Positions 1 to 8,586 of a DNA stretch of 24,179 nt are shown piece by piece (the stretch's first letter is position 1; the number at the start of each line of letters is the position of its first letter). The notes beneath the pieces were generated by a model that did no database searches, was not told where the DNA came from, and saw only the letters and a program-made list of their open reading frames with translations. This DNA is from Promethearchaeota archaeon (GTDB lineage: Archaea; Asgardarchaeota; Lokiarchaeia; Sigynarchaeales; SOKP01). A program made the translations under genes and the position numbers. The stretch spans positions 1 to 24,179 of the forward strand of contig JAEOTW010000364.1 of NCBI GenBank assembly GCA_016839655.1, given 5' to 3'.

Positions 1-1370
1 ATTTCTTAGGAATGGCTCGAGATTTAACCTTATCAATACAATATGAAAAAGGGGAAGGTATAGAATTGTCAGAAGATGAATATTTAGAGTCATTGTATTA
101 TAATTCTCCTCGGATCATTGACATTGTCAAGGAAAACCAGCTTGATATTCCTTCTATATATTCTTATTGTTCAAGTTGTATATCCATACTTCACGCTAAA
201 GATTTACTAGAGACCCAAGATATATCTCTTTTTAAATCGTTTTTAGACAAAATTAATTATAAATCAAGTAAAGATATTTTGTCCGCCAAAAGAATTGTTA
301 ATTCGGAACATTTTAACTATGTAAATACCATAATTGAAAATGAAGAAGATAATAACCTTTCCCATCCTAAATTAAAAAAGATAGCATCTCTTATTAAAGA
401 TGAAATTGAAGAGTTTGACAATAAAAAAATACTTATCTTCACGCAATTTCGAGAAATGGCAGAACTTCTAAAAAATAATTTACAAATTGAATTTAATGGA
501 CAACTGAAAATCGAAAAATTCATTGGACAAGCAACTAAAATGGATGATAACGGATATCCCCAACATTTACAAATAGAAATTTTAAAAAAATTTAGGGAAG
601 GGTTAGTAAACATTTTAGTAGCAACTAGTGTTGCTGAAGAAGGATTAGATATTCCTAATGTTGATGCGATTATATTTTTCGAACCAGTTCCTTCAGAAAT
701 CAGGTTAATTCAAAGGAGGGGAAGAACTGGTAGATACGCCCCGGGTAGATGTTATATCCTTGTGACTGAAAACACAGTTGATGTTCCTTTTTATATTGTA
801 GCTAGACGAAAAGAGAAAACAATGAACATAGTTCTTAGTGATCCAAACCAAATAAGTTTAATAAAGGATTTAGAACGCAAGGATATTAATTTTCCGGGCC
901 AAGAAGTTCAATGTACAGAAGTAGAAATTATTAAAAATTTTAGAGAGAGAAGAGAAATAGAGAAAGAAAAATTAGCTCATCGATCGATAGAAGAAATTAT
1001 ATCTCAATTAGATGAATTTTGTGAAAGCAAAGAATATAATAAATTTAAACAATGTGGAGTGACATTTTACTCAGATTTAGTAAAATTTAATGAAACAAAC
1101 CTTCGAGAAAAACTAATTAAAATGAAATCAATTAAAAATAAGAAATCAAAGTTACCAAAAAAGAATCTAAATAAACACTTAAAATCCTTAATTAATATAG
1201 TTAAAACTTATAGTAAGAATGGGTTATTAGATTACAAAAAGTTCCAAGAACTTGCTCGTGATGAAGATATCATTGATCGCAAATTTTATATTCATTTTAA
1301 TCAAGCGTGTTTTTTAGGATATCTTAAGAGATCAGAGGATCAAGTACACTTAATTATGGATTATGATTAA
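1..1370 (+). CDS. hef: Hef/FANCM-type DNA helicase, C-terminal part (5' end outside window)
   Basis: This is the C-terminal half of a superfamily-2 helicase of the archaeal Hef / eukaryotic FANCM-Mph1 type, which remodels stalled replication forks. The frame is open to the left window edge, so the ATG at 12 is an internal methionine and the gene is partial. Counting from that ATG, helicase domain 2 spans about 120-270. It shows motif IV (ILIFTQF, 140-146), motif V (ATSVAEEGLD, 204-213) and motif VI (QRRGRTGR, 234-241). The segment before it (about 20-115) is the helical insert typical of this family. After residue 272 there is a lysine-rich helical tail of about 180 residues. Euryarchaeal Hef carries an XPF-like nuclease here, but no ERKxxxD nuclease signature is visible, so this looks like a helicase-only version. 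The walker A and DEAH motifs lie upstream of the window. Family assignment is firm; the absence of a nuclease is read by eye. Confidence 0.88.
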   Translation, partial: FLGMARDLTLSIQYEKGEGIELSEDEYLESLYYNSPRIIDIVKENQLDIPSIYSYCSSCISILHAKDLLETQDISLFKSFLDKINYKSSKDILSAKRIVNSEHFNYVNTIIENEEDNNLSHPKLKKIASLIKDEIEEFDNKKILIFTQFREMAELLKNNLQIEFNGQLKIEKFIGQATKMDDNGYPQHLQIEILKKFREGLVNILVATSVAEEGLDIPNVDAIIFFEPVPSEIRLIQRRGRTGRYAPGRCYILVTENTVDVPFYIVARRKEKTMNIVLSDPNQISLIKDLERKDINFPGQEVQCTEVEIIKNFRERREIEKEKLAHRSIEEIISQLDEFCESKEYNKFKQCGVTFYSDLVKFNETNLREKLIKMKSIKNKKSKLPKKNLNKHLKSLINIVKTYSKNGLLDYKKFQELARDEDIIDRKFYIHFNQACFLGYLKRSEDQVHLIMDYD

Positions 1371-1384
1371 CCATAAATATCAAC

Positions 1385-1407
1385 AAAAAAGAAGGTTTAA
1401 GAAAAAA
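1385..1407 (-). terminator. T-tract terminator for the giant coiled-coil gene
   Basis: On the minus strand, just after the stop of the coiled-coil gene, there are two runs of six T separated by 11 bases. Archaeal RNA polymerase terminates on such T tracts without needing a hairpin. The tract lies in the 44-base gap between two convergent genes. Confidence 0.4.
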
Positions 1408-1414
1408 TTATTGG

Positions 1415-4400
1415 TTACTTTATCTTCTCTTCTTTACTTTTTCTTAATAAATAAAATACTATAAGGAGTACAGTGATTACTATTGGTAAAGCAAGTACTG
1501 CAGGATTACCCCCACTAAAGAGGAACAAATAGTATGAAATTGTTACAACTGAAGCAAAAAAGGCAATAATACTACCATATTGACTCGCTATATTTTTAAG
1601 ATGACGCATCATCATATTTATTTTAAAATTAGTACTCTTAATGACTTCTAATTCAGCTCCATCCAAATCATCTAGTATTTCTGGATTTTCGTAATAAATT
1701 GCGAACCTAGGATCATATTTACCATTTAATTCTCCGCTACTTATTAGAAATAGTAAATGATCTTGGATGTTTTGTTTTTTTATTTTTAATTCATTATTTA
1801 GAAACCCCACTGTTAAATATTCATTTGCAACAGCTTTAAGAGTCATTTCTATATATGATTTTAAAATTAAACGTTCCAAAGCTTTTACCTTTTCAACTAA
1901 AATCTCTGTATATTCATCGATAAATTTATTGAAATCTTCCAGCATAAATTTTGACGTTTGTTTAAAGTTTTTAGATTGTTTTATAAATTCTTTTGTTGTA
2001 TTATTAATCGATTTTGTGATCTCCTTAATCTCCAGTTCAATATCTTTTGCTCTCTTTTGAATTAAAACATTGCACTTCTTGAATTCTTTGATTTCAATAT
2101 TATCTTCTACTTTTCTTTCTAAATTACCAAGCAACTGACTTAAATGAATCTTTTTCTTATTAATAAGATTTACCAACTGCTCCCGTAATGATTCATTCTT
2201 CATCATATTTAGATAATCATTTATTTTCAGTGTTTTACTTTTAAAGAAGTTTGAAAAATCATTTTTATTTTTTACATATAACTCCCTAATTTCAGGAACT
2301 AATTTGCTTGAATCATCAGATTTACTAAATAGTGAATTAATTCGTTCTTCAATTTTTTTTTGAGATTTTTTCAATTCTTCATTAATTTTTTGTCTATTAC
2401 TTTCAAAATTTTCTTGAATTCTTAAATAATTATCATAACTCTCAGTTTCCTTGAAGACTTTGTCAGAATATGCTTTTAATTCTATATTAAGGGTATTGAA
2501 TTGTTGACTTATGAAACTCTGCATTTCATTATATACTTTTAGACTCTGCTTTATTCTGTTTATGGCTGCTCTTTCATTTTCTAAAATTGATTCAAAATTA
2601 TTTTTTGTGTCAATGAATTCTTCCCTTCCTTGATTTATTTGAAGTTCCCGTACTTTTTCATAGAATTGTTTTGGGAGAACGTCTTTAAAAATTCTTAAAT
2701 CATTAATTCTATTTTGAAGCTCTAACATATTGATGTTCAAAGTTCTATTTCTAATGCTTGAATCATATAATGCTAGAATTTTACCAACTCTCTCTCTATT
2801 TAATTTTAACAACTTACCATCAATATAATTCTTGAGTTCCTTATTTAAATAATAGTCATCAGTATATACTAAAATGGATTTGTCTTCCTCATTAAGTTCT
2901 GCATTGATTTTCGAAATATCAATCATATCCTTTAATCTATTAATGAGAACTTTGCAGGATAGTTTAATTTCATCCTTTAAGTCAACTAACTTAATGTTAT
3001 TTGATTTTTTCTCAATAGCCATTATAGTTAATTTTGATGAAATAATACGATTGACATATTCATCTTTTAAAATTGAAATTTCATTGACAAAGAAATCGCT
3101 AAATTTCTCCCATTGAATTATGCTTAGTTCTGATTTTTCTTTAAAATTATCAATATTCTTATTGCAATCATTTAATTTTTTTACATAAATCTTGTTAATT
3201 TTATCATAATCACTTTTTAAAATACCAAATCTTTTTGTAACATTGTCAATTGTTAAATTATGAGATATATTTAAATTGTTTTTTGTATCTTTCAATTGAA
3301 ATTTGAGATTAGAAATATTTTGAGAAGTAAAATTATCAAAATCTTCTAGCTTACTTCGATTTCTTTCTTCTATGATTTTATTTTTTAAGACTTTTACCTG
3401 GTTAGCAAATAATTCGATCACATTGGATTCTAACACTTCCAATTTGTCTTGTAAATGCCGATAGAGTATGTAGAGCTTTTGTTTTTTTTTAATTTCTTGT
3501 TTAATTGTTGATTGAAGTTCTTTAATTTCAATTAATCTCTTATTTAATAACAGATCTGTTTCTTTTTTCGTAATATTAAAAGCTTCATGAAAGGCACTTT
3601 CCATTATTTTACTTTTTGCTTTGTTATTGATTTCAATTATATCAATTTTAATCTGTTCATTTATTTCCTCAATCTTTTGTAAATAAGTGTTGAAAAATTG
3701 GAACCCATCAATATAATAATTGAATTCAATATTAAAATGGTCTTTTATCCTTACCCAATTATCTATAGTCTTCTTATGTTTTTTAACAACTTTCTTTTCC
3801 TTAGTGGTGACTTTTTGAGAAACATTGTAAATAATATTATCATATTTTTTTACATTATGAGAAATATTGTCTAAATCCTGTAGAATAAAGTTTAATTTTG
3901 CATTATCATATTCTTTTTCAAAAGTTTCACTAAAAAGTTTTCTGAAAGAATCTAGTCTTTTCTGCAAATCTTCTTCAATAATCCCAACTTTATCTTTTAA
4001 ATTTTCTAGTAAATCATTTAAATTTCGTAAATCTTCTTTTTCTTGTATTTTACTTTGAAGATATGCTCCGACATCTGATATTCTCTTCTGTAAAACAGAA
4101 TATAATTTATTCCATTGAGAGATCTCTGCACCTAAACTTGCTTGGATGTTGATGTATTTAAGAATTTCATTAAAGGAACTTTCAATATTTTCATTTAAAA
4201 AATCTGCTTCCATTAATGCATCTCTTAATATATATTTTAGTCGATCTTTAGCATATTCAATTTCGTCAATCAAAAGATAACTTTCAATTTCTTCTTTTAT
4301 TTGGGACGTGACTCTGTTTAATTTTAAAGTCAAATTATAAATATCGTTCCTAATATCTTCAAGTTTCTCTTTTTCTTCATATAGTTTTTCCGTATTTAAG

Positions 4401-5824
4401 TTAATATCAGATATAACAATTTTTTTTAGAAGATAGTTCAGATAAAACAAGTATTTTGTTTTAAAACCTAAAAAAACCTTTTTTGTTCTAATATTTCCAA
4501 TGAAAAACCTTTTTTCGACCATATCTTTGATTATCGGAAAGATTTCTTCCCTTAATCTTATAGGTTCATTATTTATTATCCTATATTTCTTAGAAAGATC
4601 TGTTAAAGAAATAATACTATTATTTTTAAGTTTATCATAAAAAATTTCAAGGAATTTCTTTTTACCCTGACTAAGATCATTTATATAATTCCTAAATTCA
4701 GCTTCGTTGTCTACCACCTTTAAATTGAAAGTATAGTTAAGATTAATATAGGAGATAATATCTTCAATATATTCTGTAAAACCAAAAGTTGTCTTTAAAT
4801 GATTAACGTCAATATAATTCTCTTTTTCTAATTGTTTAAATATCATTCTCTCAATTTCATCAATAAACTTCTGCCAAATCAAGGATAAGAGAACAACTAA
4901 TTTTGAAACTTCATTTAATTTAATAACTTCCCAATTTTCTTGAATAATTATGAGTTCTCCTAATTTCTGATTTAAATATGAATAGATTCCAGTGGGATTA
5001 TAATCCAATAGCCATGAATATAACTCAAGAGTATAAGCTATCCAGAATGTTGTATTAATCTTATCTCCTTGATTAAAACTAAACCCACCACTTTCTTTTT
5101 GCTGTTGTTGAAGGAATTGTAGTTCTTTGTCCTTTACTTCATGATCAAGATCTAAATATTTAAGGCATAAAAGCCTAAAAACCAGTGATGGATCTCTTTT
5201 TCTATCACTGAGATATGAACGAAATTGATCTCTATTATTACGGACATCCACTCCCAAGAGTGAGAAGATTTCCAATACATAATACAATATTTTCGCAGGA
5301 TGACAATTTTTGCAGATTTCACAATCCTTATTTAGGCAATGTAAAAAATTATTGCCTTTCTTATGTGCTAAAACGAAATTCTTAATTTCTCCTTTAATGT
5401 TTGTTTGTTTTTCAGAAAGTAAATATTCTTTTAAAAAACCAAGAATCTTAAGGCAAGATAATGCTAAATAAGTAGAATAAATGTCAGGAATAACATCAGA
5501 ATAAGGAGATAATTTAAAACCTGCGTTTTCATGTTGACGAACCTCACAATTCTTTATAAATTTAAATAATTCTTCTCTATTTGCAATCTTATCTTCCTTG
5601 AGATATTTTCGCAGTAATAGAAACCAAAAGATTGTTTCTAAATTTAATTGAGGAGTTTTTAATAGATTTCGATTAAAATGTTGATAGTACTCAGATAATT
5701 TATCATAATTCTTACAGTAAAAGCTTTTAATTTCTTTTCTTTTAATAGTTATAAACGATTTAAAAGGCTCTTTTTTAAATTGTGTAATATAAGGATAAGC
5801 AGATTTATCATCCATAAAAGTCAA
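1415..5824 (-). CDS. Giant C-terminally membrane-anchored coiled-coil protein with N-terminal prenyltransferase-like toroid
   Basis: A 1469-residue protein with no function I can name. Residues 95-275 resemble the alpha/alpha-toroid repeats of prenyltransferase-beta/squalene-cyclase folds: ENAGF followed by helices at 99-132, and GGFSF...NTTFWIAYTLELY at 246-269. A cysteine cluster (C163, C168, C171, C174, H175) could bind zinc. Residues 320-365 and 392-455 look like winged-helix domains. From about 475 to 1320 the chain is almost entirely long charged helices, predicted coiled coil, which would span tens of nanometres. A third winged-helix-like segment (1325-1378) is followed by two hydrophobic helices (1418-1436 and 1442-1461) and a short basic tail, so the protein is tethered to a membrane by its C-terminus. 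The first codon is TTG at 5824 with AGGAG 11 bases upstream. An ATG nine bases further in (5815) is an alternative start. No enzyme active site is visible; a scaffold or tether is inference. Confidence 0.8.
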   Translation of the reverse strand: MTFMDDKSAYPYITQFKKEPFKSFITIKRKEIKSFYCKNYDKLSEYYQHFNRNLLKTPQLNLETIFWFLLLRKYLKEDKIANREELFKFIKNCEVRQHENAGFKLSPYSDVIPDIYSTYLALSCLKILGFLKEYLLSEKQTNIKGEIKNFVLAHKKGNNFLHCLNKDCEICKNCHPAKILYYVLEIFSLLGVDVRNNRDQFRSYLSDRKRDPSLVFRLLCLKYLDLDHEVKDKELQFLQQQQKESGGFSFNQGDKINTTFWIAYTLELYSWLLDYNPTGIYSYLNQKLGELIIIQENWEVIKLNEVSKLVVLLSLIWQKFIDEIERMIFKQLEKENYIDVNHLKTTFGFTEYIEDIISYINLNYTFNLKVVDNEAEFRNYINDLSQGKKKFLEIFYDKLKNNSIISLTDLSKKYRIINNEPIRLREEIFPIIKDMVEKRFFIGNIRTKKVFLGFKTKYLFYLNYLLKKIVISDINLNTEKLYEEKEKLEDIRNDIYNLTLKLNRVTSQIKEEIESYLLIDEIEYAKDRLKYILRDALMEADFLNENIESSFNEILKYINIQASLGAEISQWNKLYSVLQKRISDVGAYLQSKIQEKEDLRNLNDLLENLKDKVGIIEEDLQKRLDSFRKLFSETFEKEYDNAKLNFILQDLDNISHNVKKYDNIIYNVSQKVTTKEKKVVKKHKKTIDNWVRIKDHFNIEFNYYIDGFQFFNTYLQKIEEINEQIKIDIIEINNKAKSKIMESAFHEAFNITKKETDLLLNKRLIEIKELQSTIKQEIKKKQKLYILYRHLQDKLEVLESNVIELFANQVKVLKNKIIEERNRSKLEDFDNFTSQNISNLKFQLKDTKNNLNISHNLTIDNVTKRFGILKSDYDKINKIYVKKLNDCNKNIDNFKEKSELSIIQWEKFSDFFVNEISILKDEYVNRIISSKLTIMAIEKKSNNIKLVDLKDEIKLSCKVLINRLKDMIDISKINAELNEEDKSILVYTDDYYLNKELKNYIDGKLLKLNRERVGKILALYDSSIRNRTLNINMLELQNRINDLRIFKDVLPKQFYEKVRELQINQGREEFIDTKNNFESILENERAAINRIKQSLKVYNEMQSFISQQFNTLNIELKAYSDKVFKETESYDNYLRIQENFESNRQKINEELKKSQKKIEERINSLFSKSDDSSKLVPEIRELYVKNKNDFSNFFKSKTLKINDYLNMMKNESLREQLVNLINKKKIHLSQLLGNLERKVEDNIEIKEFKKCNVLIQKRAKDIELEIKEITKSINNTTKEFIKQSKNFKQTSKFMLEDFNKFIDEYTEILVEKVKALERLILKSYIEMTLKAVANEYLTVGFLNNELKIKKQNIQDHLLFLISSGELNGKYDPRFAIYYENPEILDDLDGAELEVIKSTNFKINMMMRHLKNIASQYGSIIAFFASVVTISYYLFLFSGGNPAVLALPIVITVLLIVFYLLRKSKEEKIK

Positions 5825-6008
5825 TATCTAAATTACTCCTAAAATCGTAATTTTATATTTTGTTATTAATGAAAATTTTGACATTTATTTTTTTGGAATT
5901 AATAATAGCTTTTTTAATGATATTTATGAATAAAGAATTCTGAAAATTTTTACATATTGTTATTTATCATAGGTTCTATTTAAAATAACAAAATTAAAGC
6001 TTCCTTAT

Positions 6009-6668
6009 TTAATATTCATGAATTCCATTCCTATCTTTTGAATTTTTGCCTGTAACTTTCCGAAGTATTTTTCTATTTAAGTAAACTACTATTCCCGCAA
6101 AGAGTAAGCAAACTAATACAAGATAGAGAAAGATATTCAAAAATCCTGGAGAATCTCCTCGCACGTTTAAAAATATATAAAATTCTCCACTCATTCCAAG
6201 GTTATAATCAGATGAAGAATCTATAGCTATAATTTGGATAATATAACCTGTATAAAATTGATTTGGATATAAACTGATATTATCCCAATTAAAACTCCAT
6301 TGATTTCCTCCGTCAAAATTCATACTAGCATTAAATAAAGAATTAGAAAAATTTGAGATTTGAAATGTTACATTGCCAAAAAGTGGGGGATTCTCATCAG
6401 TAATATTTGCAATTATAGTGTAAGATTTTGTTCTAATAATAGTACTATTTATTTCTGGTTGAATCAATGTAACAATTGGTGCGATAGTATCATTATCAGG
6501 ACCTTGAGAAAAAAATAATGTTTTGTTATCAACAGGGAAATCGGCTGTATCTTCTTGATTATTTAAATCAATAAAGATTTGAGAATTGATACCTGTTAAA
6601 AGAAGTGTTATGAAGATAATTATATTAAAAATAAGTCCTTTGTTATTCTTCCCAAACACTACTTTCAT
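6009..6668 (-). CDS. Single-pass surface protein with Ig-like ectodomain
   Basis: A 219-residue type I membrane protein of unknown role. Residues 1-28 form a signal peptide (basic start, then a hydrophobic stretch at 11-27). An ectodomain follows that reads like one Ig-like/cadherin-type beta sandwich (about 60-170: DTIAPIVTLIQP, YTIIANITDENPP, WSFNWDN, IIAIDSS). A membrane helix (about 176-197) and a basic cytoplasmic tail (RKILRKVTGK) end the protein. The ectodomain contains eight N-x-S/T sequons (N48, N59, N74, N88, N99, N106, N113, N130), consistent with a glycosylated extracellular chain. The ATG start is preceded by AAGGT about six bases upstream. Its neighbours on the same strand are also membrane or surface proteins, but gaps of 147 and 184 bases suggest separate transcripts. 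It could be an adhesin, an S-layer accessory or a receptor fragment; nothing in the sequence decides. Confidence 0.75.
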   Translation of the reverse strand: MKVVFGKNNKGLIFNIIIFITLLLTGINSQIFIDLNNQEDTADFPVDNKTLFFSQGPDNDTIAPIVTLIQPEINSTIIRTKSYTIIANITDENPPLFGNVTFQISNFSNSLFNASMNFDGGNQWSFNWDNISLYPNQFYTGYIIQIIAIDSSSDYNLGMSGEFYIFLNVRGDSPGFLNIFLYLVLVCLLFAGIVVYLNRKILRKVTGKNSKDRNGIHEY

Positions 6669-6713
6669 AATGACCTTCTATTTGAACATTATTATTTTAG
6701 AATAAATCTAATT

Positions 6714-6728
6714 GTAATTTAAATTTAA
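6714..6728 (-). promoter_or_regulatory. Candidate TATA box of the Ig-like surface protein gene
   Basis: On the minus strand this reads TTAAATTTAAATTAC, about 50 bases upstream of the ATG. That leaves room for a short leader carrying the AAGGT ribosome site. The background is AT-rich, so the call is tentative. Confidence 0.3.
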
Positions 6729-6791
6729 GTGAAGAAAATAATAAATATCAAAAAAACTCAGTATAATCAAAGTGTTCACAACCAAATAAAC

Positions 6792-6809
6792 AAAAAAAGG
6801 ATTAAAAAA
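6792..6809 (-). terminator. T-tract terminator after the C13-type peptidase gene
   Basis: The minus strand shows T6 then T7, five bases apart, starting a few bases past the peptidase stop codon. This is the usual form of an archaeal intrinsic terminator. It supports separate transcription of the peptidase and the downstream surface protein. Confidence 0.45.
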
Positions 6810-6815
6810 TTAGAT

Positions 6816-8330
6816 TTATAATTGGGGATCACCATTAAAACTCCATGTACCATTTATTCCTAAATTATCCTTCATTAAAGGATTCTGAATAATTGCTACA
6901 GGTTTTGGAAAATTAACACTTGGAATAAATCCTAACGCAAAATTATATGCAGATATTATAGTTTGATTCAGATCTAATTGTTCCCAAAAGGGATGAAAAA
7001 ACCATGATCCCGCGAAACCATCTGGATTCCTATTGTTAATCCAATACCAAGATAAAACATTTGATGCAGCACTTATTAAGATACAATTAGGCAAATCATA
7101 CCAACTCTGACCGATATTCTTATTTTCATTCAGAAAATTACCGCTAAAACAACAATCTACACAAATAAGCATTCTCTCACAAGGTATTTCTTTCACTAAA
7201 TCATAAAATTCTGTTTCATTGATATAACTATTATCTGCCTCGAAATGAAATGTAGCATTTTTGTCTGGCAAAACTGCATTTGAACCATGATCTGTCATAA
7301 AGATTATTAATTGATCCATAGCATGTAAACTTGAGGCAAAGGATCCAGAGCTAGATACATCTAATTCTTGCCTAAACCTACTTGCATTCACATCATCATT
7401 TTCAACATCAATATCAGCGAGAACTCCTGATCTGTTTAAATCATTAGTATAAATATCATTTGCATAGATATCTATCTCATCATCTCCCGTATGGTATAAC
7501 ATCAAAAATATATTATCATCAGTATATCCATTGTCTTTTAAAATCCAATATACCTGCAAAGCTTGGGCAGGAAAACCATCTGAATCTTTTCCAGAAGGTG
7601 GAGGAGGTGGCGGTGGAACAGCAGGATCTGTTAAATTAATTTGAATCAATCGATCCAGCATTAAATCATCAAGATATACATGATCTGATGGACCTCCAGC
7701 AAAGGTCCCCTCAAATGAAAAAACTAATTCTAGATCTGTAATTTCATTACCTGTTTCATTATTGCAAACGCCAACTATATTAAAAGACACCCACTTACCT
7801 ATTGTGGAATTCAAACTAGTTGTTTTGTCTGTTCTTACAACTCCACCAGTCGAATTTAACCAACGTAGTACAATTTGGGCACCTTTACCATCAACTGGAG
7901 CAGCACTTTGTATAAATAAATTAGCTGTTAAGTTATAAAGGGCATATTCTTGTAATCCATAATAATTTGAATAATCTAAGGTAAATTCACCACTTATGGG
8001 ATTAGCATCAGTTGGCTCAATATAAATAGATCCGCCAGTTTCATTACCAAATAACGAATGAACTCCCACGCTATTTGGTGTTCCTGAATATGTCCAATTG
8101 CCCGCATCATTCACAAATGTTGCATCATTTCCACCATTAAAGTCATCTTCAGTTTCACTACCGTAAAAATCATTTGCACTACATAATATAATTGCTTTTC
8201 TTTGAGCAGATCTTGGAACTCTTTCTGGTATAGTTGGAAAATATAATATCCATCCTGTAAGAACGAGTCCTATAAGCAAAATAAATCCAACTAAAGGAAG
8301 ATTTTTTTTTATATCATTTCTTAAATCCAT
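6816..8330 (-). CDS. Membrane-anchored legumain-like (C13, clan CD) cysteine peptidase with an inserted beta-sandwich domain
   Basis: A 504-residue protein with an N-terminal signal anchor (about 11-33), so the enzyme lies outside the cytoplasm. The clan CD catalytic dyad is readable: H348 in FMTDHGS, matching the legumain TDHG box, and C394 in VDCCFSGN. In family C13 these residues form the His/Cys dyad that cleaves after Asn or Asp, or that acts as a transamidase (GPI8). The first strand of the fold (RKAIILCSANDFYG, 44-57) is separated from the rest (starting near 250 at DGFPAQALQVYWIL) by about 190 residues. That insert looks like a jelly-roll carbohydrate-binding domain (NWTYSG..., ...VYLDDLMLDRL) and ends in a seven-proline linker (239-245). 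Thirteen N-x-S/T sequons support an extracellular location. The start is ATG at 8330. Substrate is unknown; a role in surface-protein processing or anchoring is inference. The DCCFSG box also resembles metacaspases, but the TDHG box favours C13. Confidence 0.82.
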   Translation of the reverse strand: MDLRNDIKKNLPLVGFILLIGLVLTGWILYFPTIPERVPRSAQRKAIILCSANDFYGSETEDDFNGGNDATFVNDAGNWTYSGTPNSVGVHSLFGNETGGSIYIEPTDANPISGEFTLDYSNYYGLQEYALYNLTANLFIQSAAPVDGKGAQIVLRWLNSTGGVVRTDKTTSLNSTIGKWVSFNIVGVCNNETGNEITDLELVFSFEGTFAGGPSDHVYLDDLMLDRLIQINLTDPAVPPPPPPPSGKDSDGFPAQALQVYWILKDNGYTDDNIFLMLYHTGDDEIDIYANDIYTNDLNRSGVLADIDVENDDVNASRFRQELDVSSSGSFASSLHAMDQLIIFMTDHGSNAVLPDKNATFHFEADNSYINETEFYDLVKEIPCERMLICVDCCFSGNFLNENKNIGQSWYDLPNCILISAASNVLSWYWINNRNPDGFAGSWFFHPFWEQLDLNQTIISAYNFALGFIPSVNFPKPVAIIQNPLMKDNLGINGTWSFNGDPQL

Positions 8331-8548
8331 GTAATTTCACTTGACATTAACTTAATTTTATTTGAATAATATTTTTTAGGTATATTATCTCTATAAAGTA
8401 GAATAACACTTGTTTTTAATATATATCTTACTTCTCTAATTTGACAAAAATTAGTTTATTCAGAAACTAAAATTCTGTAATAACAAAATTCAGATAGAAA
8501 TAAATTGATATTCTATTGAAACTCTGATTTTTCAATACTTGATAATTT

Positions 8549-8586
8549 AAAAAAAGAAATAAGATTTTAATGAGCTCGTGCTCATT
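8549..8586 (-). terminator. Hairpin plus T-run terminator overlapping the stop codon of the Fe-S gene
   Basis: On the minus strand, AATGAGC and GCTCATT (8569-8586) form a perfect 7-bp stem around a four-base loop. The stem is followed by a T-rich stretch with T7 at 8549-8555. The stop codon (8582-8584) lies inside the 5' arm of the stem. The form is that of a bacterial-type terminator at the end of the FAD/Fe-S operon. Confidence 0.5.

Noticed and set aside
12..1370. A complete short helicase starting at ATG 12
   Set aside because: The frame is open upstream and helicase domain 1 is missing, so this is the end of a longer gene.
1415..5824. SMC/Rad50-like ATPase
   Set aside because: Long coiled coil alone suggested it, but there are no walker A, walker B or signature motifs at either end, and the C-terminus is membrane helices.
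6816..8330. Metacaspase (C14) instead of C13
   Set aside because: DCCFSG would fit, but the histidine box is TDHG as in legumain and GPI8, not the YSGHG-type box of metacaspases.
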